A program made the translations under genes and the position numbers. From contig SNVD02001184.1 of NCBI GenBank assembly GCA_013180625.2, positions 62,001 through 126,000 on the forward strand: 64,000 nucleotides of DNA, in the 5' to 3' direction. The notes beneath the pieces were generated by a model. It did no database searches. It was not told where the DNA came from and worked only from the letters and a program-made list of their open reading frames with translations. The DNA is from Boswellia sacra. Lineage: Eukaryota > Streptophyta > Magnoliopsida > Sapindales > Burseraceae. Positions 24,214 through 35,600 of this stretch are shown in pieces. Position 1 is the first letter of the stretch. The number at the start of each line of letters is the position of its first letter.

Positions 24214-24346
24214 AGTTAATAGAATTAGTTAACTAGACCTGAATGATACAAATACACAAACTTAAGAATTAGAACGATACAAATACCAAACTTTATTTCT
24301 AGGTGATATTACGAGAAACCTTAGGGGTAGTGCATGATATTACCCC
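24214..24346 (-). repeat. Right terminal inverted repeat of the RIC1-carrying transposon
   Basis: Reverse complement of 11083-11215 with scattered mismatches. It is followed directly by AAAAATAATAT, the second copy of the target duplication. Confidence 0.8.
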
Positions 24347-24357
24347 AAAAATAATAT

Positions 24358-24789
24358 GATATTATCATGTCATTCATATCACTTATCCTTATCTCATCAT
24401 CCATAGAATAAATACCATGTCATTTAAAATATATTTTGAGATAATTATTTGAAAAGAATACTATTATTATTCTTGTAATCATATTAGCACAATAAAATGG
24501 TACCCAACAATATTCTTCTATGCATAGTATAAAATATATGATTGACTTGCTCGAAATAAAAATTAAATTAAATACAAGACAAAAGGAGCTTAAGTTTGAA
24601 GAATAAATCCAACATTGTCCTATTTTAATTGATTAATCAATATTATAAAAAATTCTATATTATGAAATGGTCTATAGCATATAAACAAGATTTCTTTTGT
24701 TTAATATAAAATTTCTAAGAATTATTTACTGAAATATAAATTAAATATACTTTTATAATTTCCAAGCAAGATGTATTTTTATCTGTGAG
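24358..24789. other. AT-rich DNA between the TIR element and the copia LTR, no gene seen
   Basis: No open frame with family similarity and no repeat structure recognised. The exact outer end of the copia LTR was not found and could lie within this stretch. Confidence 0.4.
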
Positions 24790-25659
24790 ATCTGAAAGTA
24801 TGGCAATTATATGTAGTATAAAAACAAACTGTAATATAAAATAGCACAGGAGGATTTACGTGGTTCTGTTATAAAAACCTGTGTCCACAGACAGCTTATA
24901 GCTACAATTCACTAAGTTTTTCTTTGTACAATCTTTAGATGTGTTTATATTGCTTACTCACTTTCACACACTAACCTAATCTTTGTAAAATAAAATCCCT
25001 CCAAGATCTTAAACTCTAGTAACACTGCCCACTCTCTATTACTGACAATTTAACAACACACTGTTAAGTAAGAGATAACATCGATGTCTGACATTGAATT
25101 ACATAAACACTCAATTCGCAAGTTCTCTCGAGTGAATACTAACTCAAACAGACATGAACAAAATTCATACACGATCACAACCTCTCATACATGAATAAAT
25201 CATTAACAAAACAGAATCAAAGAAGCATTCCAATTTTGCGTTGCAGCTCTCTTTTATATTTCTTGAAAGGCTGTACCACACACACACGTACATATAAGTT
25301 ATGTGAAATAACGTTATATATATAGTGTGAAACCCAGTTGCCCTTTCTCACCAACACCCTGTAAAATCTCAATCAAACTCAATTGGTAAGAATATGATAA
25401 TAATAAAAAATATAGGAAGTGTTGTAAATAGACTCCTAAGTAAATTACGACATAAATAAAAGATACTCCTAAATGAACTAGGATAATATAATAATATCCT
25501 AATCTAATAAGAGAAATTCATTAAGAATCAAATATTTCATAAAATAGACTTTTAGAAATAGTAAAATAAGAAAGAATATAGCACAATGTTTTAATTATAA
25601 GTTTGTCCAAAATAATCATGTGCATGGTATATGCCAATATGTCACGTTTGACACTAACA
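24790..25659 (-). repeat. 3' LTR of the copia element (outer end approximate)
   Basis: Starts with TGTTAGTGTC (minus strand, from 25659) directly after the polypurine tract AAAAAGGGGGAGAT. It contains a TATATATA tract near 25314-25323 and a GATTTACGTGGTTC segment (plus strand, near 24854) seen in many plant Sirevirus LTRs. No partner LTR is present to fix the outer end. Confidence 0.6.
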
Positions 25660-25660
25660 A

Positions 25661-25676
25661 TCTCCCCCTTTTTGAC
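25661..25676 (-). other. Polypurine tract of the copia element
   Basis: The minus strand reads GTCAAAAAGGGGGAGAT directly before the LTR start TGTTAG. This G-rich tract next to a TGTT start is the plus-strand primer site typical of Sireviruses. Confidence 0.75.
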
Positions 25677-26259
25677 AACTTATTATGTAAACATCAAACT
25701 GTTTCTAAACAATGATTTGCATGTAAAAATAAGTCTAAGGCAACTTAAATCAATCATATCAAACAAAACTAAAAGTACCATACCAAAATGAGTAATGACT
25801 TAGCAGTTATAACACACATAACAGAATCAGTCATCACAAAAAAAATGACTGAATGCAAACAACCTACAAGAAAAAGAATCAGAGCTAATTTGACTAACCT
25901 ATCAAAAAACTTGCAAGCAAAGTTACATGCATTAACATAATTAGAGCTAAACAAAATAGATTGCAATAAACACAAATAATTCAAATATGCATGCAAAACA
26001 CAAAGCAAAGTAGTGCCTGCAAATGAACAAATTAGATCACAAATAAACAAATCACAAATCAGGGCAAATATAAATACTCTCCTTTACTGACTTCCCCTAA
26101 ATTCAAGTAAGGATTGGTTCATCAAATAAGATCAGTTTAGCGCAAATCAATACAAACAAATGCAAAGATAGTATTAGAAACCACTATTCTCCCCCTTGGT
26201 TTCACAGCATGTTCCAAAAAAAAAACAAATAGAAAAAAATAATATCAAATCAGTGAAAT
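25677..26259 (-). other. Copia 3' non-coding segment
   Basis: AT-rich sequence between the extra ORF and the polypurine tract. The open frame at 25769-26050 is hydrophobic by composition and has no family features. Confidence 0.4.
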
Positions 26260-27302
26260 CTGGCTGATTTGGGAACAAGTGGAGGAGATGAAATGGCAGG
26301 CCTCTTCTTGTTCCTGCCAGCCTTGGTCTTGAACCGTTTACCTGTAGTGGATGGAGTAGGGTGCTAAGAAATTACTGGAGTGGCTTGCTATCCTGTTGTA
26401 TCTGATGAAGATGCAGTGACTTCTACCATAATCTTGCAGATAGCCTTGTCAAGTTTTTCAGCACTGGTCTCAGTATTGTGTGACAACTCCATAAGTGATT
26501 CAACTGTAAGGGCAGATGGAATCTCCTCTGTTGGCTGCCCTAGTTCAGGAGCTTGTTCATGTGAATGCTCGACATCATGTGGTGAAGAATGCTGTGGTGC
26601 AAAAATAGGTGGTGCTGGCTCTGCTTGATCTAGTTTTGCATGTAATTGTTCATCAGGGTGTGAATAAGCTGGCTCTTCTGGAACTAGATCATCATTCCTC
26701 AGTAACAACTTGCTTCTTTGCAGATTTCTTCTTGCCAAGTTCGACCTTTTTTATCTCTTCAACTCAATGCCTTTAGATTTCTACTTTGCATCCTTTTTCT
26801 TCTTCTTCTTCTCTATTGTTTGGTCTATCCTCACACTAGCATGTTCAACTTGTTCCTCTTTGAGTCCAGTCTCCTCTCGATGCTCCTTCATGATATCCTC
26901 AGTTTCCACAAGAGGTTGTTCATCTGCAGTATCTTTGCCTTCAATTTTCCTCTACAATGTCGATCATTTTGCCTTGATTTCCTTGATATCTTGCACAATA
27001 TCAAGTAGAGCAACATTGATTAGAGCAAGTTGTTCTTCCATATTACTCATCGGATTGGTTCTAACTCTTCTTGGATTTGGTTGAGGAGCAGGCAAATTAG
27101 ATTTGTCATGCAATTTAGTCAATATCTTTTGTGATTGGCTTTGGCAGAATTTCAGAAGTTTCTTTCAGACTCATAGGAACACCATTTTGAGTTGAAATTC
27201 CTTGAATCAAATAGGAAATGCAAGCAAATGATAATCAGATTTGTAATGGGCAATTTGAACTATCATTTTGTATATCCACAAGCCTAAATTTATCAGTCTA
27301 TT
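26260..27302 (-). pseudogene. Distal part of the copia extra ORF (plant transposon protein family)
   Basis: Continues the ORF that is cut at 42812 by the G1 insertion. Recognisable pieces include MEEQLALINVALLDIVQDIK, a Lys/Glu-rich stretch (RIDQTIEKKKKKKDAK), and an open run at 26388-26738 rich in Glu, Pro, Ser and His. It has no enzyme motif. Low-complexity charged tails of this kind end the extra ORF of several Sireviruses. Stops and frameshifts break the frame. Confidence 0.55.
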
Positions 27303-28089
27303 TGTAGAGTTTCAAAAGAAAGCAAATATTATGCATTTATTTATTACAAAATTTAGAAATATGTTTAAGGATTAAGTGGGTTGGAGAATTTGTGGATATA
27401 GGCCCATGAATTAGGGCCTTATAGTTACATAAGAGAGGATTTTCTAGAAGGAAAAAAAAAAAGAAAGAAGAGAGAGAGAAGAGTTTCACGGTTACAAGGA
27501 GAGGAAAAGAGAAGAAGGAGAAGAAGAAAAGAGAGGGAAGAAAAGAGAGGAAAAATTTTAAAGAGGTGTATAAGCTTGGAATACAAGTAGGGTTTTTCTA
27601 ACACTATACTTACATCATGTCATGTATTTTACTGTTTTAATTGATATTGGTTTGTTATGCACGTGACCTATTCTAAATTGATTGTTTTGTTGCATGGATG
27701 ATGAATTATGAGTGAAACTACTTATTGTGAGTTGACTGTTTGTTATTTGAATGAGGAATTATGTGTGAAAACTAAGTGCTTATGAAGTGAAGTAGAGATG
27801 GTTCTTGAGTGGAGTTGTAGTTCGTGTGACTGTCTTGTGTTTTTTGAGCTGATGCATTTTTCTGGATTGAGAATTGTATGATTTTTCATTTGTTCAGGAA
27901 AATAGATATATGAAGCTTTAATTAGCCGCTGATTTCATTGAATTTGGAGTTGAAATGAATTTTCGATGAATTTTTGAAGTTGGAAGTTGAAATTCGGAAA
28001 TTAGTTGATTTAACCAACTTAATGGAACAAGTTCACGACTCGGTATGCAGAGTCTGACTTTTCATCGGACACCACTCGGCACTTCCTTG

Positions 28090-28480
28090 TCGAGTGTCAA
28101 GTGGCAAGTGTCGACTGTCGGTTGTAAAGCGTCGAGCGTCGAGTGAGCAGGGTCGCGTGCTCCATGCATAACTCGACGTGCGGGTTCGAGTGTCGAGTGT
28201 CTAGCACTTAATGTCGAGTGTCAAGTGTCTAGCACATAATGTCGAGTGTCGAGTGAGCAATGTCGCGTGCTCATGGATGACTAAATGTGCAAGTTCGAGT
28301 GTCGAGTGTCTAGCGCATAAAGTCGAGTGTCGAGTGTCTAGCGCATAAGGTCGAGTGTCGAGCGTCGAGTGAGCAATGTTGCGTGCTGCATTCACGACTT
28401 GACGTGCAGGTTCGAGTGTCGAGTATCAAGTGTCTAGCGCGTAATATCGAGTGGCATAGTGTCGAGTGTCGAGCAAAATT
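28090..28480 (+). repeat. GTCGAGTGT minisatellite in the G1 5' LTR
   Basis: Irregular array built on GTCGAGTGTCGAGTGTCTAGC with CACGACTCGACGTGCGGGTT spacers. The same array lies at 41525-41935 in the other G1 LTR, and a remnant of a few units is at 38013-38097 in G2. Confidence 0.85.
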
Positions 28481-28592
28481 CTAGAACTGACCCAAATCGA
28501 CTGCCTACTTTCGGAAAGTCCTAGATTTTTCATAAAAAGTGTATTTTCTTGAAATTCTTCGTAGAAATTATATTGAAAGGTTGTAAACGTAT

Positions 28593-28785
28593 GCATTGGA
28601 CCTTGGATGGACCATTTTGTATACGGAGCCAAGGAGAATGTGGATATGAAATTCTTAGTGTTGGACCTTGGATGGGCCATTTTTTATACGGATCCAAGGG
28701 GAACACGAATATAATAACGTGATGCGTTGGACCTTGGATGGGCCATTTTGTACACGGATCCAAGGGAAACACGAATATAAACAAT
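28593..28785 (+). repeat. Tandem hairpin repeat in the G1 5' LTR
   Basis: Three units of about 60 bp, each with TTGGACCTTGGATGGGCC followed some 15-20 bp later by TACGGATCCAAGG. CCTTGGAT and ATCCAAGG form a stem in every unit. Confidence 0.85.
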
Positions 28786-29235
28786 GAACATAATTTTTTG
28801 ATTTATTATTATTGGGTATGTAATTTTGTAATTGAGTAATTGTTGAATGCGTGTGATTTAGTATAATGTTAGAATTTTTCCTACTGGGCTTTATGCTCAC
28901 CCTCTCCCTCCACAGGTACACAGAAAGATGTTCACACTAGTAGTGTTCCAGAGCTTTCCTAGGGAGTCTGAAGTCTGCATGCATACACTGAGTTTTAGGA
29001 CGATCTTGATTCTCCTAGCTTATGTGGGAGATTTTGTTATGTGACTAGCAATTCATGTATTGATTTTATTCACCAGTGTATGTAAAGTTTATTTTGACCA
29101 AATGGTCATATATTGTAATGAACTCACGGGATGTATATGAAAAAAAATAATGAGATATTGATGATGTTCTTTGTATTAGTTTCTTATTCAATCACCCTTA
29201 AAGTCTCTAAATAAGAGATGTTAGGGTGTGACAGA

Positions 29236-29253
29236 GTGGTATCAGAGCCTAGG
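29236..29253 (+). other. G1 primer binding site (initiator tRNA-Met)
   Basis: TGGTATCAGAGCCTAGG two bases after the LTR end is the standard plant site complementary to the 3' end of initiator tRNA-Met. Confidence 0.85.
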
Positions 29254-29411
29254 TTTTACTGTGGACCTGTGAAAAGAATGTAGATGGTTTGGGAGGGTTA
29301 GAATCATGTTTTGTGTGCTTGCATATGCCTTGAATAATTGTTTGTTGTGTTTCTGTTCCACATGTTATAGAATTCTGCCGCTTATGTTTTTGCCATTGAT
29401 AAAATTAGATA

Positions 29412-32240
29412 ATGAGTTCTCCTATACAAAGTGCTTTGAGTTCCAACCCACTTGAGGGGGGTGAGAGGTCGGAGTTTTACAAGGCTATGAGAGATCTCGC
29501 CAATACATTGGTAGAAACAATGGCAAACATAGTTAGGGATACTCTTTGTGCTAACCCACCACCATCACCTCAACCTGTATTAGAGACGGGTGTCGACAAT
29601 TGAATGAAGAATGCACTTAGAGAAGTCCAACGCCACAATCCACCTATTTTCAATGGGGAGCCCGATCCGAATGTTGCAAAAGATTGGCTTATACGAGTTA
29701 AACACCTCTTTAATCTTTTACAAGTTGAAGAAGATTTATGGGTTAGAGTGGCAACTCATCTGTTGACCGGAGAGGCATTACAGTGGTGGACATCTTTTGA
29801 GCATATTAGAGGAGGAAACATCCTTACATGGAGAGACTTCTCTACTGCTTTTCTAGACAAATATTTTCCTACGATTTTTCGTGACCAAAAGGAAAATGAG
29901 TTTATATATTTGACACAGGGGAACATGACAGTGTAACAATATGAGGCACGATTACTGCCTTATCCCGTTTTGTACTTGGTTTGGTGGCAGATGAGGCTAG
30001 CAAGGCTCAAAGATTTCAAAAGGGACTGAGAGATGACATCAGACCCTCAGTTGCAGTATGTAGATTGACAACATATGCTGATGTGGTGGAGAAGGCCTTA
30101 GTTGCAGAACAGGAGATTTCTCAAAGTCACAAAGTAGGGGTATTGGCATACCTTCTAGAGGAGCGAGACAGCATGATCATTCAGCTAAGAGACAAAGAAC
30201 TCATTCCAGTAGGCCTTCTTTTAATTTTCAGTCTCAACAACTACAATCTCAAGGCTCCATGTCAAGTGGATCTTTACAAAGTCAACAAGTTTGTTATGGG
30301 TGTGGGAAACCAGGTCATTTGCGACATCAATGTCCCAGATATTATAGATGTAGACAATACGGTCACATACAATAGGATTGTCCAGTGGGGATAATAGGTC
30401 CTTAGAGTGACACTAGTCAGACCCAACCGACTCCTCGACAAGTGTCAGGGTCACAGTCTAGACCACTGTTTCAGGGACGTCATACTTAATCATATCAGAC
30501 TTCTCGGAGGTCTCAGGCAGCTTCTTCTCAACCTGTTAGGCCTCAAAGATCATCTCGGAGTAATAGGCATCAGGGGCAGATGACTCAGGGACGAGTTTTT
30601 GCTCTGATTCAACCGACAGAGCCTGCAAACAACGTGGTTGTGGGAGGTACATTATGGTTTTTAATGCATGGGCCTATGTTTTATTTGATTTTGGAGCTAC
30701 TCATTTTTTTATATCTACCCATTTTGCATCTGCATTAGGATTAGAGTTTGATTTGTTGGACTTTGTATTACACATGGAGTCACCTATGGGTAGTACTCTA
30801 GAGGTTGGGAGGATATGTCGTTCCTATATGCTAGAGATCAATGGGCATAGGTTATCATTTGATTTGATACTTATGGATTTCACTGAGTATGATGTGATAT
30901 TAAGAATGGATTGGTTGTCAGCTTATCGAGTTATACTAGACCGTCACAAGAAGAAAGTGATGATTCACACGTCGGAGGGGATCATTTTCAGTTTTTCTGG
31001 GGATAAATATGCATTATTGCACTACCATTTGCTTGGGTCGCAAAACAAGAAAGGGGTCAGGAACATGATAGCAAGTATACTAGTAGAAGAGACTAATAAA
31101 GGGATTTCTGAACTTCCTCGCATGGTAAGTGATTTTTCTAATGTTTTTCCTGAAGAATTGCCCGGGTTACCTCCAACTAGAGAAGTGGAGTTTGCTATCG
31201 AGGTGTATCCAGGTGTGGCACCCATATCAGTTGCTCCTTACATTATGGTTCCAGCAGAGTTAAGGGAGCTAAAGCTGAAAATATAAGAATTGTTAGAGAA
31301 AGGATTCATCCGACGCAGTACTTCTTCCTGGGGGGCACCAGCATTTTTTGTGAAGAAGAAAGATGGCTTATTGCATTTATGTATAGATTATAGGCAGTTA
31401 AATCGGGTTACAGTGAAAAACAAATATCCTTTACATAGGATCGATGATTTGTTCGACCAATTAAGAGGATCTTGTTGTTTTTCCAAGATAGATCTTCGTT
31501 TGGGGTATCATCAGTTGAGGATAAAGGAAGAAGACATACCCAGGACCACTTTTCGTACCTGGTATGGGCATTCTGAGTTTTTGGTCATGCCATTTGGATT
31601 AACAAATACTCCTGCTGCCTTTATGGTTTTGATGAACTAGATTTTCAGACCTCATCTAGACCAATTTGTGATTGTGTTTGTGGATGATATCCTTATTTAT
31701 TCTTCATCTGAAGTTGAACATGAGCAACATCTACGAATAGCACTTCAAACATTGAGAGAGCATCGCCTTTATGCAGTAAATGTGGATTTTGGCTAGCAGA
31801 AGTAAAATTTTTAGGTCATGTAGTGTCAAGACAAGGAATCTCAGTGGATCCATCGAAAGTAGAAGCAGTTGTGAAATGGGAACGACCAAAGAATGTGTTT
31901 GAACTACACAGCTTCTTGGGCCTAGCAGGTTATTATCGGTGTTTTGTTGAGAACTTTTCTCTGCACCAATGACTAGGTTAACAAGGAAGGGAGTCAGATT
32001 CGAATGGAATGATGCACGTGAGCAAGCATTCCAAGAATTGAAGAAAAGATTAACTTCAGCACCTATTCTTGTGATACCACAACGTGGAGTTGATTATGTG
32101 GTATTCACTGATGCCTCGTTGGATGGATTAGGGTGTGTGTTAATGCAACAAGGTAGGGTTGTAGCTTATGCTTCTCGTCAGTTGAAACCTCACGAGTAGA
32201 ATTATGCCACCCATGATTTAGAACTGGCTACGATAGTATA
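29412..32240 (+). pseudogene. G1 gag, protease, RT and start of RNase H
   Basis: Gag begins MSSPIQSALSSNP and meets a stop after ETGVDN (29601). It continues with FNGEPDPNVAKDWLIRV, GEALQWW, a stop after QGNMTV, and a zinc knuckle VCYGCGKPGHL that is altered by a frameshift. Protease: LFDFGATHFFIS near 30680. [22 protein letters not shown], a stop after AAFMVLMN, and [10 protein letters not shown] near 31680. RNase H: FTDASLDGLGCVLMQQGRV, ending at the G2 insertion. The stops make this copy inactive. Confidence 0.8.
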
Positions 32241-32438
32241 TGTTAGGTGACTAGCGATTTATGTATTGATTTTAGTCACCAGTTTATGTAAAGTTATTAT
32301 GAACAATGTTCATATGTTGTAACGAATTCCTGTAATGTACATTAAAATAATGAAAATGAAATATTGATAGTGTTCTTTTATTAATTTCCTATTCACTCAT
32401 CCTTAAAGTCTCTAAATAAGAGATGTTAGGGTGTGACA
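32241..32438 (+). repeat. Truncated 5' LTR of G2
   Basis: Matches only the terminal part of the family LTR (GTGACTAGCGATTTATG... to TGTTAGGGTGTGACA). It is followed by TGGTATCAGAGCC at 32442. It begins with TG directly at the target duplication although some 1.5 kb of the LTR is missing. Confidence 0.8.
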
Positions 32439-32614
32439 GAGTGGTATCAGAGCCTAGGTTTTACTGTGGACCTGTGAAAAGGGGGTAGATGGTCTAGGGG
32501 GGGTAGAGTCATGTTTGTGTACTTGCACGTGCCTTGAATAACTGTTTGATGTGTTTTTATTTCATATGTTATAGAATTCTGCCACTTATGTTTTTCCATT
32601 GATAAAATTAGATA

Positions 32615-35600
32615 ATGAGTTCTCCTACACGAAGTGCTTCAAGTTCAAACCCACCTGAGGGTGGTGAGAGGTCAAAATTTTATAAGGCCATGAGGGATGT
32701 GGCCAATACATTGATAGAAACAGTGGCAAACACAGTTATGGAGGCTCTTCATGCTAACCCACCACCACCGTCTCAACCGGTATTAGAGACGGGTGTTGAT
32801 AATAGAATGAAGAGTGCACTTAGAGAAGTCCAACGCCACAATCCATGTATTTTCAATGGGGAGCCCGATCCTAATGTTGTAGAAGATTGGCTTATACGAG
32901 TTGAATGCCTATTTAATCTTTTGCAAGTTGAAGAGGATTTACGGGTTAGGGTGGCAACTCATCTGTTGTTAAGAGAGGCATTGCAATGGTGGATGCCTGT
33001 TGAGCGTATTAGAAGAGGAAACATCCTTACATGGAAGGACTTCTCTACTGCCTTTCTGGATAAATATTTTCTTACGGTTTTTTGGGACCAAAAGGAAAAT
33101 GAGTTTATATACTTGACCCAGGGGAATATGACGGTGTAACAGTATGAGGCACAGTTTACTGCCTTATCTCATTTTGTACCTGGGTTGGTGGCAAATGAGG
33201 CTAGTAAAGCTCGAAGATTTCAAAAGGGATTGAGAGATGACATCAGACTCTCAGTAGCAGTATGCAGATTGACTACATATTCTAATGTGGTGGAGACCGC
33301 CTTAGTTGCATAACAAGAGCTATCCTAGAGTCACAGGGTGGGGGGTATTGGCATACCTTCTAGAGGAGCAAAAGCAGGATCGTTCAACTAACAGACAAAA
33401 AATTCAGTCCAGTAGGACTTCCTTTAATTCTCAATCTCAACAACTGCCATCTCAAGGCTCCATGGCAAGTAGGTCCTCACAGAGTCAAAGAGTTTGTTAT
33501 GGGTGTGGGAAACCAGGTCACTTACGACATTAATGTCCCAGATGTTATAGATGCGGGTAATACGGTCATATGCAACAGGATTGTTTGGTAGGGATAAGAG
33601 GTCCTCAGAGTGCCATTAGTCAGACCCAACCAACTCTTCAACAAGGGTTAGGGTCACAGACTAGACCCCTGTTTCAAGGACGGGATACTCATTCCCACCA
33701 GACATCTCAAAGGTCTTAGGCAGCCTCTTCTCAATTCGTTAGGCCTCCAAGATCAGCTCAGAGCACTAGACAACAGGGACAGATGACTCAGGGACTAGTC
33801 TTTGCTCTGACTCAGCAACAGAGCTATAGATCACGGGGTTGTGGGAGGTACATTACTGGTTTTTATTGCATAGGCCCTTGTTTTATTTGATTTTGGAGCT
33901 ACTCATTCTTTTATATCTACCCATTTTGCATCTGCATTAGGATTAGAGTTTGAGTTGTTGGATTCTGTATTACAAGTGGAGTCACCTATGGGTAGTACTC
34001 TAGAGGTTGGGAGGATATGTCGCTCCTATATGTTAGAAATCAATGGGCACAGGTTATCATTTGATTTGATACTTATGGATTTCACGGAGTATGATGTGAT
34101 ACACCGTGAAATCCTTGGTTGTCTGCTTATCGAGTTATATTGGATTGTCACAAGAAGAAGGTGATCATCCACACGTCGGAGGGCATCATTTTTAGTTTTT
34201 ATGGGGATAAATATGCATTATTGCATTATCCTTTGCTTGGGTTGCAAAACAAGAAAGGGGTGAGGAACATGATATCAAGTATATTAGTAGAAGAGACCAA
34301 TAAAGGGGTTTCTGAACCTCCTCGGGTGGTGAATGAATTTCCTGATGTCTTTCCTGAAGAATTGCCTGGGTTACCTGCAACTAGAGAAGTGGAGTTTGCT
34401 ATTAAGGTGTATCCAGGTGTGGCACCTATATGAGTTGCTCCATACCGAATGGCTCCAGCCGAGTTGAGGGAGCTAAAGCTGCAAATAGAAGAATTGTTAG
34501 ATAAGGGATTCATCCGACCTAGTACTTCTCCCTGAGGGGCACCAGCATTGTTTGTGAAGAAGAAAGATGGTTCATTGCGTTTATGTATAGATTACAGGCA
34601 GTTAAACCGAGTTACAGTGAAAAACAAATATCCTCTACCTAGGATCGATGATTTGTTTGATCAGTTAAGAGGATCTTGTTGTTTTTCCAAAATAGATCTT
34701 TGTTCGGGTTATCATCAATTGAGAATAAAGGAAGGAGATATACCCAAGACCGCTTTTTGTACCCGGTATGGGCATTATGAGTTTTTGGTCATGCCATTTG
34801 GACTGACTAATGCTCCTACTGCCTTTATGGATTTGATAAACCGTGTTTTCAGACCCCACTTAGACCAATTTGTGATTGTTTTTGTGGATGATATCCTCAT
34901 TTATTCTTCATCTGAAGTTGAACATGAGCAACATCTACGGGTAGCAGTTCAAACACTCAGAGAGCATCGTCTTTATGCCAAGCTGAGTAAATGTGAATTT
35001 TGGCTAACAGAAGTAAAGTTTTTGGGCCATGTGGTGTCAAGACAAGGAATCTCAATGGACCCATCAAATGTAGAAGCAGTTATGAAATGGGTTTGAAGTC
35101 TGTAGTTTCTTGGGTTTAGCAAGATACTATAGGCGTTTTGTTGAGTACTTTTCCCGATTGGCTGCACCAATGACTAGATTAACAAGGAAAGGAGTCATAT
35201 TCGAATGGAATGATGCATGTGAACAAACATTCCATGAACTGAAGAAAAGATTAATTTCAACACCTATCCTTGTACTACCACAGCGTAGAGTTGATTATGT
35301 AGTTTCCACTGATGCTTCCTTGGATGGGTTAGGGTGTGTGTTAATGCAACAGGGTCGAGTTGTAGCTTATGCTTCTCGTCAGTTGAAACCTCACGAGTAG
35401 AATTATCCCACTCACTACTTAAAACTTGCTGCGATAGTGTATGCTTTGGAAATCTGGCAGCATTATTTGTATGGAGAAAGATTTGAAGTCTTTTGTAATC
35501 ATAAAAGTTTGAAATACATTTTCACTCAAAAAGACTTGAACGTGAGATAGCGAAGATGGATGGAGTATTGGGAAGACTATGATTTCTTTATCCAATATCA

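Larger units (their letters stand above)
11083..24346 (+). mobile_element. TIR DNA transposon (Pack-type) carrying a RIC1 gene fragment; hosts nested element E1
   Basis: The left end (from 11083, GGGTAATATTATACACTATC) is the inverted repeat of the right end (to 24346). The similarity runs about 133 bp with roughly 80% identity by eye. An 11-bp direct repeat AAAAATAATAT abuts both ends (11072-11082 and 24347-24357). Without the nested Athila element the unit is about 1.7 kb and contains a C/T-rich and CCACC-rich stretch plus host exons, with no transposase. Long TIRs, an approximately 9-11-bp TSD and captured host exons are the signature of Pack-MULE-like elements. The superfamily assignment is inference. 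Confidence 0.8.
27303..29233 (+). repeat. 5' LTR of G1
   Basis: TG...CA-bounded repeat of 1931 bp matching 40759-42806. It includes a GTCGAGTGT-type minisatellite (28090-28480) and a three-unit hairpin repeat (28593-28785). It is followed by the TGGTATCAGAGC primer site. Confidence 0.88.

Noticed and set aside
28090..28480. CRISPR-like direct repeats
   Set aside because: Units are irregular, without unique spacers, and sit in a plant LTR.
28201..28784. Frames encoding repeating LDTRHSTL- and PLDPYTKWPIQGP-like peptides, also at 41386-42231 and 38279-38685
   Set aside because: Translations of the LTR minisatellite and hairpin repeats. They change with repeat number and are not proteins.
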